Of a stretch of DNA of 64,000 nt, positions 1 through 11,196 are shown piece by piece. The notes under the pieces are model-generated. The model was given only the letters and a program-made list of their open reading frames with translations. It ran no database searches and was not told the DNA's origin. Source of the DNA: Telopea speciosissima (lineage: Eukaryota; Streptophyta; Magnoliopsida; Proteales; Proteaceae); contig NC_057924.1 of assembly GCF_018873765.1 (NCBI RefSeq), forward strand, positions 14,223,001 to 14,287,000, written 5' to 3'. The translations under genes were made by a program, and so were the position numbers. Position 1 is the first letter of the stretch; each line of letters opens with the position of its first letter.

Positions 1-2542
1 CCCAATTCGATGCAATGGACATCCCTCCAGGTGTCGAGGCATCCATTCCTTGGTTGCTGGACTCTTCTGAAAGTCAAAAGACAAGAGCTGGTACAAGCAG
101 TTCACCAGTCCACAGCCAGTCATCAAGTTCTTGCTGTGAAGTGGAACTGGCAGAGGTAGATGAAGTGGACGATGAAGTCCTAAAGAAGTATAAGGTTTTT
201 AAACAATTTGATTCTATTGAAGATTATTCAGACCATTTTTATGTTAAGGGAGATTCTTCACAAACTAAGGTTTCTTCACAAACTAAGGTGAGTCAGTTTT
301 ATAAATGGAGGTCTCTCTCTCTCTCTCCCAGAAAAAAATGTTCTATAAAGTATTCTTTTTCTCTTCTAATTTTGCTTTTGCTTTGACAGCCATCAAAAAC
401 TTGGGCGAAGACAATTCAGGAGGAGTGGAAGATCATGGAAACAGGCTTACCTGGTGAGTTCTTATATGGTAATATTCAAGACATGTTATTGCAGTGGCAT
501 TTTCTAGATGAATGGCACCATCAGTTCTGATATTTATTTATTTTCCACACTCACCCCTGTTGGATTCTTCCAGTTTTGGTCAAAGTACTTGGGTTTTGAC
601 CTTACCTACATTGCTTATTTTAGGAGGATCTGAAACTTGCTTGTAATTGTGGTAATAAATGTGAAACTTATAATAGTGAGAATATGAAACCCTTGGACAT
701 AATATTGATAATTAGCTACCTCTGCCACGTCTATGTGACCGTTATTGTCAGAACAACTACTTCTTGCTGCTTTTAAGGTACTTTAATAGTAAATTTTGGT
801 GGATTTTTGTCAACTCATTTCTTTGCTTTCTTGCCTCATTTTAATGCTTACAGATACTATATTTGTGAGAGTCTATGAAGAGAGGATGGATCTATTGAGG
901 GCTGTCATTGTTGGAGCTGCTGGCACTCCCTATCATGATGGTCTTTTCTTCTTTGATGTTTTCTTTCCTCCAAATTATCCTAATGTTCCACCGGTATGTG
1001 CTTGATTATATTGTGATTATTTAATAGATTTTGTAATAGATTGTAATACTCTTAAGACTTTGGTATTCCTTCTGCCAGCAAGTGCACTACCATTCTGGAG
1101 GGCTTCGACTGAACCCAAACTTGTACCATTCTGGGTATGTCTGTCTGAGTCTTTTGAATACTTGGACTGGTGACGCAAACCAGAAGTGGATCCCTGGCAA
1201 ATCAACCATGTTACAAGTCTTGGTGTCCATCCAAGCTTTGGTCCTGAATGACGAACCCTACTTTAATGAGCCTGGATATGAAAGAAGCCGTGGGCAGCCG
1301 AGCGGTGAAATGCTTTCTCGGAAATACAATGAAGAAACGTTTATCTTATCCTGTAGGACAATGCTTTACTCGTTAAACAGGCCACCCAAGGTAGGATTGT
1401 GCAACTATCCCTCTCAACCTTTTTTTTATTTTATTTTGTTTCTTCTTTCATCTTTTCTTCTTTTCTTTTTTTTTTTTGGGGGGGGGGGGTTGTGTTGGTG
1501 TTTGTGGGGGTTATGAGTGGCTTTTTGGCCCAAGGCAAGTAGGGAGACAGGATTTTCATCAACTACTAATGAGAAACTTCAACCCTGGGTATGACTCCAT
1601 CTAGTAACCTGCATGCTCTTGGTAGGCTGATGGATTCATCTCCCTTTACGTAACTGTTAACAAGGTTGTTCAAATTGCTGAATTTAAGCCTCTAGGTGTG
1701 GCACTCTGAATTGTTTGTGTTGTCAGGACTTCCCCTAGCACAAAAGTTCCACAGTACAATATTTCAAGTCCCACCATGGTTTCCAGCTGGTATCAAGTTA
1801 GTTTGGCCTAGTTTAGTTGGAAACTAGGCTTTCATTGAACTATAGTAATTTGGTGCTCTGGTGAATCAGAAGAGTGCCATGTGAGTGTGGATTTGGGTAT
1901 CGGTATCATATCGGCTGAGTGCCTTGGTCTTGCTGAAACTGCATGATACCAGTCTTCCCTCGTGGATGGGGCAAATATCGGCTGTATTAGCCGAGTTAAA
2001 CTCAGGATTGCTCCAATCTCTGAATTCAATACCTAAGTCCTTGCATGTGGGAATGTAGCCGTCTTTTCCTTGAACCTGTGAATGTGCATGCACACACACA
2101 TGTACATTCATGTTCTCCACAAGCATACACATCACACTTTTATTTTATTGGCATATAATACTATTTTCATTTTTGTTACCACTCATTTGTCTCTCTTATT
2201 TTGGGGGCACTAACACATTTTTCTTTGTTGATTATTTGAATTATTGGTTTTGGATTGTAGAACTTTGAAGATTTTGTGATAGGGCATTTTTATAAGCGTG
2301 CAAACGATATTCTGGAGGCCTGTAAGGCATATATGGAGGGTGCTGAGGTAGGTTGTGTTGTTAAAGGAGGAGTCCAGAAGGTTGAAGAGGGTGACAAGAG
2401 CAGCTCCAAAACTTTTAAGAAGAAAGTATATGATATTTCGAACTTGCTGTTTACAAAATTTACAGAAATTGGCGCGAAGGGATGTACGCATTTAGCACCC
2501 AAGCAAACTAGGGAGGAGGAAGATGTGCTTGATGAGTTCTAA
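1..2542 (+). CDS. UBC25/26-type ubiquitin-conjugating enzyme E2, 5' partial
   Basis: Cytosolic or nuclear E2 that accepts ubiquitin on a catalytic Cys and passes it on for substrate ubiquitination. Exons read as 1-287 (open to the window edge), 390-453, 854-993, 1079-1390 and 2261-2542. All introns are GT-AG, the phases are compatible, and they give 360 visible residues ending at TAA 2540-2542. An acidic linker (EVDEVDDEVLKKYKVFKQFD) precedes the UBC fold. The active Cys is encoded at 1142-1144 within GYVCLSLLNTW, followed by WIPGKSTMLQVLVSIQALVL. The C-terminal tail (VGCVVKGGVQ, EEGDKSSSK) is that of the large plant UBC25/26 subfamily, not of small E2s; PHO2/UBC24 is a more distant relative. 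The reading frame is open upstream of the Met at 15, so the true start lies outside the window. Intron 4 carries a T-run followed by a G-run near 1468-1488. Nothing suggests decay. Confidence 0.93.
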
Positions 2543-3633
2543 GAAATAAGTAATGGGCTTGTGAGATCAAATGATCAAGGTGGATTGAGGCTGACATTGA
2601 GGCTAACACAGACCTGTTTTGTAGGCTAAAAAAACACCTTCTGGAATTTAGGTAGCTTTTTGAACATAAAGGCTGTAGTTGTAGTTTGTAAATAGATGTA
2701 TAGGTATGGCATGGGATTGAATTGTCTATATCATTATTTCTATGTGATGGTAGGATGGATGTTATTGGGTTGATGGCATGATGCACATTTAATGTTCATA
2801 TGCCGCCTGTGTATATTGGCATCTCCAACATGAAGCCTGTGGGTGGGAGGGTTTCATGATTTGCATATATTAGTACAGCCGATACATCTATATTTTGGTA
2901 ATTATATCTTAGGGCAAGTGATCTCTACTTGGTGGTGTGACTGTTTCCTGTGCCCTCTCACAGGGCACCATGAGATAACGCCTCTGCCCCTTGGGTAGAT
3001 TCCCATGTGTGCTCACCCATTGGAGAGTAGGAAACACTCCCAAGTGGAGATCTTTTTTTCCCTTATATCTAATTATCAAAAGGTATCTGAAGTAGTAATC
3101 AAATTCTTTTTCAAGGGGTTAAACCAAATCCAATTGATGTTCTGAAAAGGGTTTCTCGTTGGATCAATGTACTATGTTTGTCTCCATGTTACCATAATAA
3201 GACTTCAAAGTATGATCTGGATCCTCAGATTTTCATTAATAGTATGAAAACCCATGATATTATATCCGTGTTGAATTCTTCAGGCTTCGTTTGGTTTCAA
3301 GGGGAATTAATTTCCTTTGCAATCAAATGTAGCCTCAGTGATCTGTTTCACTGGCTGTTTTGATGCCTTTTTACAAAGGAGGCTGAATGGGCAACTCTTA
3401 TAATGTTTCAAAAACAGTTTACCTTTGTGAGATTTGAGAATGGTATGGCAGAGGATGAGGTCGAGGCAGAAGCCAGAGGTCTAAAATCAAGGGATTGCAA
3501 CAGGTGAGAAGATGGGATACCGGTCAAAAGAAGCATGGATGGGCTCTGAGAAGCTGTCTGCATTAGTCCCAAAAACTAAAGATCTGGTGTGGCCATTGGA
3601 GTGATTTAAAAGGACTTGGGTCCTCTGTAGCGA
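2543..3633. other. 3' flank of the E2 gene with a foldback element
   Basis: The first few hundred bases are probably 3' UTR. A foldback element lies at 2920-3052: the left arm reads GATCTCTACTTGG...GTTTCCT and the right arm is its imperfect reverse complement (AGGAAACACTCCCAAGTGGAGATC). I see no coding potential in the rest. Confidence 0.55.
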
Positions 3634-3757
3634 GACACAATGTGTAGTGCACATCCAATGTGCTGCAATGCTTGGGCACGTAGCCCAACACCCTATCAGT
3701 GTTGGGTTGGGTGCCCAAGCATTGCAGGCTGTCGAATGATGTGCTACACACTGTGTC
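3634..3757. mobile_element. Foldback (MITE-like) element, ~60-bp arms
   Basis: The left arm begins GACACAATGTGTAGTGCACAT and contains GCAATGCTTGGGCA. The right arm contains TGCCCAAGCATTGC and ends CTACACACTGTGTC. Only a few bases separate the arms, so the whole element is one long imperfect hairpin. A related motif (GGGTCCTCTGT) recurs near 28947, which suggests a small dispersed family. No coding potential. Confidence 0.6.
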
Positions 3758-4194
3758 ACACCGCTTGATATTTATTTTGGTTTTAATAACTTTGAGAACT
3801 TTACTCTTAAATGTTGTGACAATGATCTGGTAAGGCTTACTCAGCTTCTTTAAGAAGAAAATGAGGAAGAATAGATGGAACTTTGAGGTGGGTGTTGATG
3901 TGTCAAACTTTGTATTTTTTCTTAATTTTTCTTGATTTTCATAAAAATAAATAAATAAAAATCTGAATAATCGGATGCCAATCCGAGTCGAATTTGGATT
4001 ATCAAGATCCATTTACATCTCTAGTCCACCATTGGCCAGTGGTGTCAAAAAAGCCCGGAGAGCCCGAGCCCGAGCCCAAGCAAAGCCTCAGTGAGAAAGG
4101 TCTTTTTGGGGGACACCTTTTGCCGTCTTGCAACGAAAAGTCGTCCCATCTTCTTTTTCAAAAAGAAGTCAGTGCGTAGGCCTAAACATGGAAG

Positions 4195-4380
4195 AGACTT
4201 CTCTACTTTCAAGGCGGGTTGTACTTCCATGCGCCCAGCTTTGCCCCACATACAAGGCAGCAGAAAGTACCGCCTTGCCCCTGCCCGAGCGGGGGTAAGG
4301 CGGTACTTTCCGCCCGCCTTGTATGCTGGGCAAAGCTGGGCGCACGGAAGTACTGCCCACCTTGGAAGTAGAGGAGTCGG
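4195..4380. mobile_element. GC-rich foldback element, ~85-bp inverted arms
   Basis: The left arm (about 4199-4285) runs CTCTACTTTCAAGGCGGG...AAAGTACCGCCTT and the right arm (about 4293-4375) runs AAGGCGGTACTTTCCGCC...CTTGGAAGTAGAG. They are reverse complements with scattered mismatches around a GAGCGGGG loop. The outer motif (CTTCTACTT ... GGAAGTAGAGGATCCGGA) is shared with the short insertion at 11424-11521, so this is a mobile family. It is much more GC-rich than its surroundings. Confidence 0.7.
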
Positions 4381-4404
4381 ATCCCCTAAACATATACTAC
4401 AACT

Positions 4405-4835
4405 ACCTACGTTAGGATAGAGAGCGACCCCCTTTATTGAAAAGATGGGCTGCTCAGCAGCATGGCAGTCCTACCGAGAGGAAATGTGTTAGCCTTTTCT
4501 CCGATACATCTCATTTCTATGTTCAGTTGAAAAAGAAAAAAATGACTGGTATTCCAGCGAACGGGGAGTAGGACCACCAATAAAACTCTCAGTACAACGG
4601 TTATGGTTCTTATCTTTGGTTAGTCTAGCGATAAGAGCAGCTATCCTAGTAGTCCATTACTTTAAAGGTTAGAGGTCTATTAGCTAACCGTATCTAAAGG
4701 TGAGGAAAGAGAGCTAAGGCACTCTTAAAGAGAAGGTCGAGCGGAGGGAAAGGTAAGGTTTTTTTAAACCCTGCTTAAGAGATAATGGAGGGTTGGCTTT
4801 CATCCTTAGCGTATCCTACGTATACCATAGGAATG
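4405..4835. other. Possible nuclear insertion of mitochondrial DNA
   Basis: From about 4405 the composition changes from AT-rich repeat DNA to balanced, low-homopolymer sequence with many purine-rich strings (for example GAGCGGAGGGAAAGGTAAGG). That style is typical of angiosperm mitochondrial intergenic DNA. No organellar gene is recognisable, so the call rests on texture alone. Confidence 0.25.
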
Positions 4836-5776
4836 GCAATGTATAACGGCTGCCGGGTCAATCAAGGCCAACCCGGCCTAGCCCGGTCTAATCAAGGTTC
4901 GACTAGGTTGGGCCTGAACTAAGTTAAGAGACCTTAGGGTTGGGTTGGGATTTAAAAAAAGCCAACCCAATCTGGTCCATTGACAGCCCTACCATTGGCT
5001 ACTCTAGGAATAACAACAAAGAAACATTATTGGTAATTAGCTAAGGGGCATGGGTAGGGCACGTCACCCACTTGTTGCAAGCTAGCGGCGTCCACCAATG
5101 GAAGGGCGGGACAGGCCTGCCCATGGACGTCATTTCACAAGAGGGAAATGCGGGTAGGGGGAGGTAGATGATTGGGCAGCACGACAACGTGCTTAGTTTT
5201 TATCCCTAATCTCAAGGACAAGAGATCAACGTTTGATCTTGTAGCGCCTGCACGGGGGCCAATGAGAGTACACACAAGGGCATCAATATAGATATGATTT
5301 TTTATTTCATGGGTAGGTGGGCGGTACTTTCGCACGCTCCTGTGTGTAGGCATAAGAGATATACAACTAGGTAGCGCTTTTTTCCCCATATCTTAAATAA
5401 CTATAGAGAACTCTAAAAATGCACTCTATACCTTCAAACACCTTGAGCAGATTTGCAGCCTTTCATCCAATTTCTAATGTTTTTTTTATTTGGTAACAAT
5501 CTCCATTGCTTTTGAATAAGTCACGTCACAAGTCATTTTGGATGATGGGCCATCGGGGAAATGAAGTTATATTTATAAGTCACGTTGTTCTTGTCTATAA
5601 AATTGTTAAATACAACATCATGAACCTCATAGTTGTTTGAATGTATTATATCATTATGTAGTGGAAAATCTAGCTTTGCAACATAGGCATAGTTAGTCCT
5701 CCATGAGTGTCAATTTCGAGAAGTCATTCGTAACCATTCTGCTTAATAAAATACTCTTCCAATGATTATTCAACAT
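4836..5776. other. Intergenic, degenerate repeats only
   Basis: The first ~160 bases are rich in CCAACCC/GGTTGGG and end GACAGCCCTA, resembling a terminus of the hAT-type MITEs seen elsewhere in the window. Near 5320 a GGGCGGTACTTTC motif echoes the foldback at 4195-4380. No gene is supported. Confidence 0.4.
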
Positions 5777-6480
5777 ATTTTTTTTTTGCTAAAAGATCAT
5801 TTATATTAACAAAGGGAAAAAAGAAGAAGAATGAGATACAGACATCACTGGACCGAGCCAGAAACAACCACACCAGAAGATGCAAAGGAGGACTCTCCCA
5901 CCTACAACATTGGCATCAGCAGGAGAGACCAAACTAGCAAACTACAGAGACAGACAAAAATAAATGATAAAAATGAGGTGATTTGATATCTCGCTCTTTC
6001 TTACGCATCCATCATTAGATCATGATTAACTGACGAAGGCTAGGTGGAAATAGAGGAGCTAATCTCGAACTTGGCCGTTGATTTTGTCAAGAAATTTACA
6101 ATTAGGTTGGCTTCACGAAAGCAGTGATTAATTTTTCATTCAATCCGAGAGAGGAAGGACTGAAGGAAAGACCATCGCTACCATGCAAACCAAAAGACAA
6201 CTTGACAAGAAGCTAAGACAACCACCGCAGTTGAGTCACACTCTACCCACAGACACAAGTAGCCATGCTATCTAGCAATTTCCAGTCCACTCATAAACAT
6301 TGAAACCTCTAGCTCAAAATTTTTCTTCACCCCCAGGAACTCCTTGAAGGCATAAACCACTTTAGCCTGAGTGTCTCTGAAAATACCACTCGCGCCTGCT
6401 TTACATGGGTTACCAGAGAACAACCGTCAATGTTAAATTTCATCTAATTTGACTGGGGAGGAACATCATACAACTTCCAT
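5777..6480 (-). mobile_element. LINE 3' end with RNase H relic, copy 1
   Basis: Read on the minus strand, the segment contains a recognisable plant LINE-type RNase H domain: an N-terminal LNIDGCS-like motif, GAxGIFRDTQAKVVYAF, FELEVSMFMSGLEIA, then WVECDSTAVVVLAS and the C-terminal end. There is an in-frame stop after GLEIAR. The element ends on this strand in an A-run (the T-run at 5777-5789 on the plus strand), as expected of a LINE 3' tail. A 5'-truncated, dead non-LTR element. Confidence 0.7.
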
Positions 6481-6544
6481 ATATCCGGGATTGTTCAACA
6501 AACTCTACAAGGTTGCCAAATCTTATTTTGAAGGATTGGAACAT

Positions 6545-7200
6545 ATTATGCATTTGCTGAGCATTTGTTTTCAACTGGCGGTGATATTGCTAACTTAAGT
6601 GTCGATTTGTTGAAAACGTTGCTCATCGGCCATGCTTGGCTCTGATACTAGATGATATGTGTCTAATCTTGTGGAGGAGTTTGGAGCAAATCTCGGTTAT
6701 GTTCTCGGCCTCTTACGCCCCGTGGAATGGTGAATATTAGAGATTAAAGAGAAAATATAAAAGAAATAAGAAAGAGATAGAAAAGAGGTAAGAAGAGTTA
6801 AGAGTCTTTGCTATAAAATTTACTTTATATGTTTCCATTTGTTGTCTATATTTGAATAAGAGTTTACATAAGACTCAAATTATGTGTTACACCCAACCAC
6901 TTTTACACTACGCATATGGTAACCCACCATAACCAACAACTCCCATGTATCCACTACAAGAATTACTTAATATACTATAACTCACCATAATATAATACTC
7001 CATAATTACTGAGTTCGGATTAAGTTCGATGACACGTATCGTCCTTGGGACCTGATCCAAGCTCATTTGGACATAATCCGAACTCATAATTACTCCCATT
7101 ACAATAACTACACAACAACTACTTCTTTCACCCAATTGCTCATGGAATCCCTATCTTTGCACGTAACACACAAGTACAAGATTAGAGTCTAAAGGTAACA
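6545..7200 (-). mobile_element. LTR-retrotransposon fossil (5' LTR side), copy 1
   Basis: On the minus strand, sequence ending CATATCATC is followed by TAGTATCAGAGCC, a close match to the initiator-tRNA-Met primer-binding site. It is TGGTATTAG at the same place in copy 2. A short gag-like start (MADEQRFQQID) follows. The upstream part is therefore probably a 5' LTR, but its outer end cannot be fixed. Only one LTR and the beginning of the internal region remain, so the element is broken. It is older than the tandem duplication, which copied it. Confidence 0.45.
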
Positions 7201-7453
7201 TAAGAATGGGAAAACGTTTTCTAAGCTATTGGGGCAGGGTATACAAGAACATTTGTCTATATCCCTTTTTTCACATTAAATGATCTTGTTGCCCTTCAAT
7301 GTGTGATACTATTTTATTGCTCCTCATTGGTGTGTTGTTGTTTGCTCAAAGACCAGTCTCCCATAAAAAATTTATCACTGATTCTATTTGGTAGACACAA
7401 TCGTTTAAATTTTACAAATGACTCTAAACTCATAGCATTGGTAATGTTTCAAC

Positions 7454-8086
7454 TAAGGGTGTTAAACGGTTCAATTTTGGTGTAATTAGTTCAATTCGGT
7501 TCGGTGCAAGGATTTCTAGGTGAAACTATAACCAAATCATTTATTAAACGGTTTCACTTATTGAAACCAAAACTATTTACTAAACAGTTTCGATTTATTG
7601 GCCCTAAATGGTTTTTGTCACGATTTTAGATACTTGGCTCGTAAACGGTTTGCCTGTTTTACACTGAATGTAATGCTTGTTGGATGTACTCAACAAGCCA
7701 CATTGAAAAGGATATGATTCTAATTTATAGAAAAACCAAAATATTCATAGAAACATTGAATACTATTATACTAATGTATTTGCATGAATTCAACCCAATT
7801 ATTTTATTACAAATTTCACATATACACTTCTAGCAATCCATGTTTGACTCTCATTGTTTTCAAATTTAGCAACAAACTATTATATTAAGGCACTGATGGT
7901 TAATTATTACCATTACATATTACTAATATTTGTTTCGGTTTAAATGATTTGGTTTAAACCGTTTAACTAAACGGTCCCAACTTTCAAAACCAAAATCGAA
8001 TCATTTAATAAACAGTTTCACGGTTTCGGTGTAAACAGGTCGATTCGATTTTGGTAAACGATTTCGGTTTGATTTTGACATCCTTA
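7454..8086. mobile_element. hAT-type MITE with 8-bp target duplication
   Basis: Termini TAAGGGTGTTAAACGG... and ...TTTTGACATCCTTA are inverted repeats. The element is flanked on both sides by GTTTCAAC (7446-7453 and 8087-8094), a perfect 8-bp target-site duplication as made by hAT transposases. The interior is AT-rich and full of subterminal ACGGTTT/AAACCGT motifs. No transposase is encoded, so it is non-autonomous. Confidence 0.88.
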
Positions 8087-8247
8087 GTTTCAACCCAATA
8101 TAGATAAAGTGACAATAATGGTATTGGACATGTTATCTCTGTTTTAAATATTAGGTTTTCTTTTTCTATATAAAAAAAAGCCTATATAGACAAAGTGGAT
8201 GTCATATAGTATTATGATACATAAATTTTCTTTTGCTCAATTCATTA

Positions 8248-8828
8248 AGGCCTCATTTGTTTAGAGGGGACTTAGGTGGGGTGGAAAAATACTGATGTGG
8301 CACTTCAAAGTCCACCCCAATCTTGTTTGGTTATCTTGGATTGGTTGAACTTACAAAAGTTAAGGCCTCGTTTATTTAGAGGGGACTTTGGTGGGATGGG
8401 AGAATTGAGGTGGGAAAATGCTGATGTGACACTCCAAAATCCCACCCCAACCTTGTTTGGTTAATTTGGGATGGTAAACTTACAAAAGTTGAGGGAAGAT
8501 CATTATTTGCTTTGTGTGCTGATGTGGCATTTCAAAATTCCACCCATTTGTTATCTAAAGTCCAACCATTGGACTTTGGTGGGAAAAGTTATTTTACCTC
8601 AACATTTCTATCCCTGGATTTCATCTTCCCAACAATCTCACCCCACCCTCCCCTCTAAACAAACGGGGCCTTAGGGAACATCATTAATTATTTTGTCTAC
8701 TGAATTGGTACTTCAAAATCCCACCCCTAGCCTATCCAAAGTCCCACAAAATTGGTGGGATTTTGGTTATTATTCACAGAAAAAGTAACTTTACCTCAAC
8801 ATTTTCACCTCAATAAAACCCCTCCACC
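8248..8828. mobile_element. Tourist-like MITE with a second family member nested inside
   Basis: The outer element begins GGCCTCATTTGTTTAGAGGGG after TTA at 8245-8247. A second copy starts at about 8363, again after TTA, and ends about 8670 with CCCCTCTAAACAAACGGGGCC followed by TTA. TTA/TAA targets and GGCCTCGTTTGTTT-like TIRs suggest the PIF/Harbinger Tourist group. The outer right end is missing here but present in unit 2. No coding capacity. Confidence 0.7.
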
Positions 8829-8832
8829 AAAG

Positions 8833-9490
8833 AGAAAAAAAAGAATGAGATACAGACATCACTGGACCAAGCCAGAAACAACCACACCAGAAGACGCAAA
8901 GGAGGACTCTCACACCTACGACATTGGCATCAGCTGGAGAGACCAAACTAGTAAACAATAGAGAGAGACAAAAATAAATGATAAAAATTAGACAATTCGA
9001 TATCTCACTCTTTCTTGTGCATCCATCATTAGATCATAATTAACTGACGAAGGCTAGGTGGAAATAGAGGAGCTAATCTCAAACTTGGCCGTTGATTTTA
9101 CCAAAAAATCAGCAATTGGGTTGTCTTCATGAAAGCAGTGAGTAATTTTCCATTCAATCCTACAGAGGAAGGACTGAAGGGAGGACCATTGCTGCCATGC
9201 AAACCAAAAGACAACTTGACAAGAAGCTAAGACAACCACCGCAGTTGAGTCACACTCCACCCATAGACGCAAGTAGCTGTGCTATCTAACAATTTCCAAT
9301 CCACTCTTCAACGTTGAAACCTCTGGCTCAAAATTTGTCTGCACACTTAAGAACTCCCTGAAGGCATAAATCACTTTAGCCTGAAAGTCCCTGAAAATAC
9401 CACTCGCGCCTGCTTTACATTAGTTATCAGAGAACAACCGTCAATGTTAAGTTTCACCTAATTTGACTGGGGAGGAACACCAGAAAACTT
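8833..9490 (-). mobile_element. LINE RNase H relic, copy 2
   Basis: Tandem-duplicated copy of the LINE relic. The RNase H tail is open for about 72 residues here (9054-9272, minus strand), including WVECDSTAVVVLASCQVVF and WKITHCFHEDNPIADFL, which matches the family pattern WKxxHxxREANxxADxLA. The poly(A) end is absent because the duplication breakpoint lies inside the element. Confidence 0.7.
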
Positions 9491-9554
9491 CCATTATATC
9501 CGGGATTGTTCAACAGACTCTACAAGGTTGCCAAACCCTATTTTAAAGGATTGG

Positions 9555-10210
9555 AGCATATTATGCATTCGCTATGCATTTGTTTTCAAGTGGCAGTGAT
9601 ATTGCTAACTTGAGTGTCGATTTGTTGAAAAAGTTACTCATTGACTATGCTTAGCACTAATACCAGATGATATGTGTCTGATCTCGTGGAGGAGTTTGGA
9701 GCAAATCTCAGTCATGTTCCCTGTCTCTTACACCCCGTGGACTGGTGAATATTTTAGAGATTAAAGAGAAAATGAAAAAGAGATAGAAAAGAGGTAAGAA
9801 GAGTTAGGAGTCTTTGCTATAAAATTTATTTCATATGTTTCCATTTGTTGTCCATATTTGAATAAGAGTTTACATAAGACTCAAATTATGTGTTACAACT
9901 AACCACATTTACACTACGCACTGTGCACATGATAACCCACCATAACCAACAATTCTCATATATCCACTATAATAATTACCCAATATATTATAACTCACCA
10001 TAATATGCTACTCCATAATTACTGAGTCCGGATTAAGTTCGATGATACATATCGTCCTTGGGACCTGATCCAAGCTCATTTGGACATAATCCGAGCTCAT
10101 AATTACTCTCATTACAATAACTACACAATAACTACTTCTTTCATCCAATTGCTCATGGAATCCCTATCTTTGCATGTAATGCACAAGTACAAGAATAGAG
10201 TCTACAGGTA
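9555..10210 (-). mobile_element. LTR-retrotransposon fossil (5' LTR side), copy 2
   Basis: Tandem-duplicated copy of the LTR fossil at 6545-7200, with the same arrangement of LTR-like sequence, primer-binding-site-like motif and gag start. It is broken in the same way, and the differences between the two copies postdate the block duplication. Confidence 0.45.
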
Positions 10211-10432
10211 ACATAAAAATGGGAAAACGTTTTCTAAGCTGTTGGGGCAGGGTATACAAGCACATTTGTCTATATATTTTTTTTCACATTAAATGATCTT
10301 GTTGCCCTTCACTGTGCGATACTATTTTGTAGCTCCTCATTGGTGTGTTGTTGTGTGCTCAAAGAACCGCCTCCCGTAGAAAATTTATCACTGATTCCAT
10401 TTAGTAGACATAATCGTTTAAATGTTACAAAT

Positions 10433-11035
10433 TTCGGTGTTAAATGATTCAATTTCGGTGTAATTGGTTCGGTGAAAGGATTTTTAGGTGAAACTAGAAC
10501 CGAACCGTTATTAAACGGTTTCACTTATTGAAACCAAATTCATTTACTAAACGGTTTCGGTTTATCAACTCTAAATGATTTTCGTCACAATTTTAGATAC
10601 TTGGTTCCTAAACGACCTGTTTTACATAGAATTTAATGCTTGTTGGATGTACTCAACAAGCCACATTGAAAATGATATGATTCTAATTTGTAGAAAAGCC
10701 AAAATATTCATAGAAACATTGAATATTATTATACTAATGTATTTGAATGAATTCAACGCAATTATTTTATTACAAATTTCACATATACACTTCTACCAAT
10801 ACATGTTTGACTCTCATTGTTTTCAAATTTGGCAACAACCTATTATATTAAGCCACTGATGGTTAATTATTGCCATTACATATTGCAAATATTTGTTTCG
10901 ATTTAAACCGTTTAACTAAACGGTCCCAACTTTCAAAACCAAAATCGAATCATTTAATAAACAGTTTCACGGTTTCGCTGTAAATGGCTCGATTCAATTC
11001 CGATAAACGGTTTCGGTTTGATTTTGATACCCTTA
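10433..11035. mobile_element. hAT-type MITE, tandem-duplicated copy, left end lost
   Basis: Same element as 7454-8086, in unit 2 of the block. The right terminus ends ...ATACCCTTA followed by GTTTTAAC, a one-base variant of the original target duplication. The left terminus and the left duplication are missing. Confidence 0.8.
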
Positions 11036-11196
11036 GTTTTAACCCAATATAGACAAAGTGAAAATAATTGTATTAGACATATTATCTCTGTTTTAAGATT
11101 AGGTTTTCTTTTTCTATAGAAAAATAAAGCCAATTTAGACAAAGTGGATATCATATAGTATTATGATGCATAAATTTTCTTTTGCTCAACTCATTA

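Larger units (their letters stand above)
5812..8828. repeat. Tandem block duplication, unit 1 (~3.0 kb)
   Basis: This segment is repeated head-to-tail by the next unit in the same order and orientation: LINE relic, LTR relic, hAT-type MITE, Tourist-like MITE. The offset is about 3014 bp near the left end and shrinks to about 2950 bp further right through small indels. Identity is high but not perfect, with scattered substitutions. The junction near 8828 joins the interior of the Tourist-like MITE to the interior of the LINE, so the duplication happened after both had inserted. Confidence 0.9.
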
